The notes under the pieces were generated by a model, which was given only the letters and a program-made list of their open reading frames with translations, did no database searches and was not told where the DNA came from. Below are positions 6,000 to 6,764 of a DNA stretch of 6,764 bases, piece after piece. Source of the stretch: Bdellovibrionales bacterium (GTDB taxonomy: Bacteria; Bdellovibrionota_G; JALEGL01; JAGRAY01). The position numbers and the translations under genes were made by a program. Where the stretch lies: assembly GCA_020434375.1 (NCBI GenBank), contig JAGRAY010000094.1, forward strand, positions 1 through 6,764, given 5' to 3'. Position 1 is the first letter of the stretch. The number at the start of each line of letters is the position of its first letter.

Positions 6000-6764
6000 T
6001 TGTTACCGTACCTACAAATTCCTCCTTTTGAACTGCTGGGTTTAAAATTTCATCTATTTGGTTTGCTTGTAGCCCTTGGTTTTATCATGGGTTCTCGCAT
6101 GGCTTTGCTCTATATTAAGAGACATCAATTGAAAATTCAGCCTATTCACGATGCCGCAACGCTTTGTCTTGTATTTGGATTTATAGGTGCGCATTTGTTT
6201 CATGTATTGGCATATGAGCCAGAATCGCTCAAGGCAAATCCCATTCGATTGCTTCAGATATGGTCGGGATTATCTTCTTTTGGTGGATTTCTCGGTGCAA
6301 CCTTGGCTTTGACGATCTATTTTAAGATAAAAAAGATTCGTTTTCTTCCCTATGCCGACGGTTTAATGTTTGGTCTACTGGTAGGTTGGGTTTTTGGTCG
6401 GCTCGGATGTTTTACAGCTCACGATCATCCGGGACAGTTGTCCGACTTCTTCTTAGCTGTGCAGTATCCAGGGGGGGCGCGTCATGACTTGGGACTCTAC
6501 GAAGCTATTTCAACGGCGTTGCTTTTGGTGATCTTTCTAGTGCTTTGGAAAAAAGGATTTAATCGAATCAAAGGTTTCCTTCTATTTTCGACAAGTGGCC
6601 TTTATAGTTTGATTCGTTTTTCTTTAGACTTTTTAAGAGCCCACGATTCAATTTATCAAGAAACGCGCTATTTTTCGCTCACGCCGGCGCAATATGCATC
6701 GATTGTTCTATTTTTTGTTTCGGTGATTTATTGTCTCCATCTGTGGAAAAAACAGGGTTCTTAT
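6000..6764 (+). CDS. Lgt-like membrane protein (divergent prolipoprotein diacylglyceryl transferase paralogue), 3' end outside the window
   Basis: 255 residues are visible with no stop before base 6764. The only usable start in the open frame (from 5979) is TTG 6000, giving MLPYLQIPPFELLGLKFHLFG, which matches the Lgt N-terminus including the His before the first helix. Lgt transfers diacylglycerol from phosphatidylglycerol to the lipobox Cys of prolipoproteins in the inner membrane. Family landmarks in order are GAHLFHVL (63-70, canonical GARxxYVL), SGLSSFGGFLG (89-99, canonical GMSFHGG), GRLGCFTAHDHPG (133-145, canonical GRIGNFINGExxG), RHDLGLYEA (161-169, canonical RHPSQLYE) and RFSLDFLRAHD (206-216, canonical RFIVEFFRxPD). 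By eye alignment to E. coli Lgt, R143 and R239 are kept (R134, R206). H103 becomes Phe94, N146 becomes Cys137, E151 becomes Asp142 and E243 becomes Asp210. It is therefore a relative with an altered active site, and calling it a working Lgt is uncertain. No Shine-Dalgarno precedes the TTG. Confidence 0.85.
   Translation, partial: MLPYLQIPPFELLGLKFHLFGLLVALGFIMGSRMALLYIKRHQLKIQPIHDAATLCLVFGFIGAHLFHVLAYEPESLKANPIRLLQIWSGLSSFGGFLGATLALTIYFKIKKIRFLPYADGLMFGLLVGWVFGRLGCFTAHDHPGQLSDFFLAVQYPGGARHDLGLYEAISTALLLVIFLVLWKKGFNRIKGFLLFSTSGLYSLIRFSLDFLRAHDSIYQETRYFSLTPAQYASIVLFFVSVIYCLHLWKKQGSY

Overview
The window reads as chromosomal DNA of a moderately AT-rich Gram-negative bacterium. It has a diderm-type pairing of an ExeA/GspA-like ATPase with a tetratricopeptide (TPR) protein, a secreted cysteine-containing protein, a TauE/SafE-type permease and an Lgt-like membrane enzyme. 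The style of the TPR protein (C-terminal 'HYNLGIAYKEMGLLDEAI' module, long acidic linkers) and the divergent Lgt-like protein recall the former deltaproteobacteria, especially Bdellovibrionota or Myxococcota. The lineage is inferred from memory of these families, not from a search.

Layout. Bases 1-1824 (+) hold the 3' part of a large acidic TPR protein that enters from outside the window. It shares one base (TAATG) with an ExeA-like AAA ATPase gene (1824-2828, +), so the two are almost certainly one translationally coupled operon, probably serving a cell-envelope machine such as a secretin or type IV pilus system. A 125-bp gap (2829-2953) holds three dyad symmetries and a plausible sigma-70-like promoter. 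It leads into a 743-codon gene (2954-5185, +) for a secreted protein of a family I do not recognise. Convergent to it, 24 bp away, is a 253-aa TSUP (TauE/SafE) permease (5210-5971, -). Only 28 bp separate that gene's start from the TTG start of a divergent Lgt-like gene (6000 to the window end, +), which runs off the window without a stop.

The most striking structure is a 40-bp direct repeat (39/40 identical, 34 bp uninterrupted) at 2815-2854 and 5208-5247. The right copy is the 3' end of the permease gene and the left copy is the 3' end of the ATPase gene. Each copy contains both a plus-strand TGA that ends the ATPase frame and a minus-strand TGA that ends the permease frame. The simplest reading is that the ATPase and permease genes were once convergent with overlapping 3' ends, and that a 2393-bp unit holding the secreted-protein gene and its promoter was inserted there with duplication of the overlap, leaving both neighbours intact. 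No recombinase is encoded in the unit, so if it moved it was driven in trans or arose by illegitimate recombination.

The second point of interest is the Lgt-like protein. It keeps the family fold and two key arginines but, by my eye alignment, lacks the conserved His and Asn of canonical prolipoprotein diacylglyceryl transferase. Its upstream gap has overlapping, oppositely oriented -10 elements shared with the permease.
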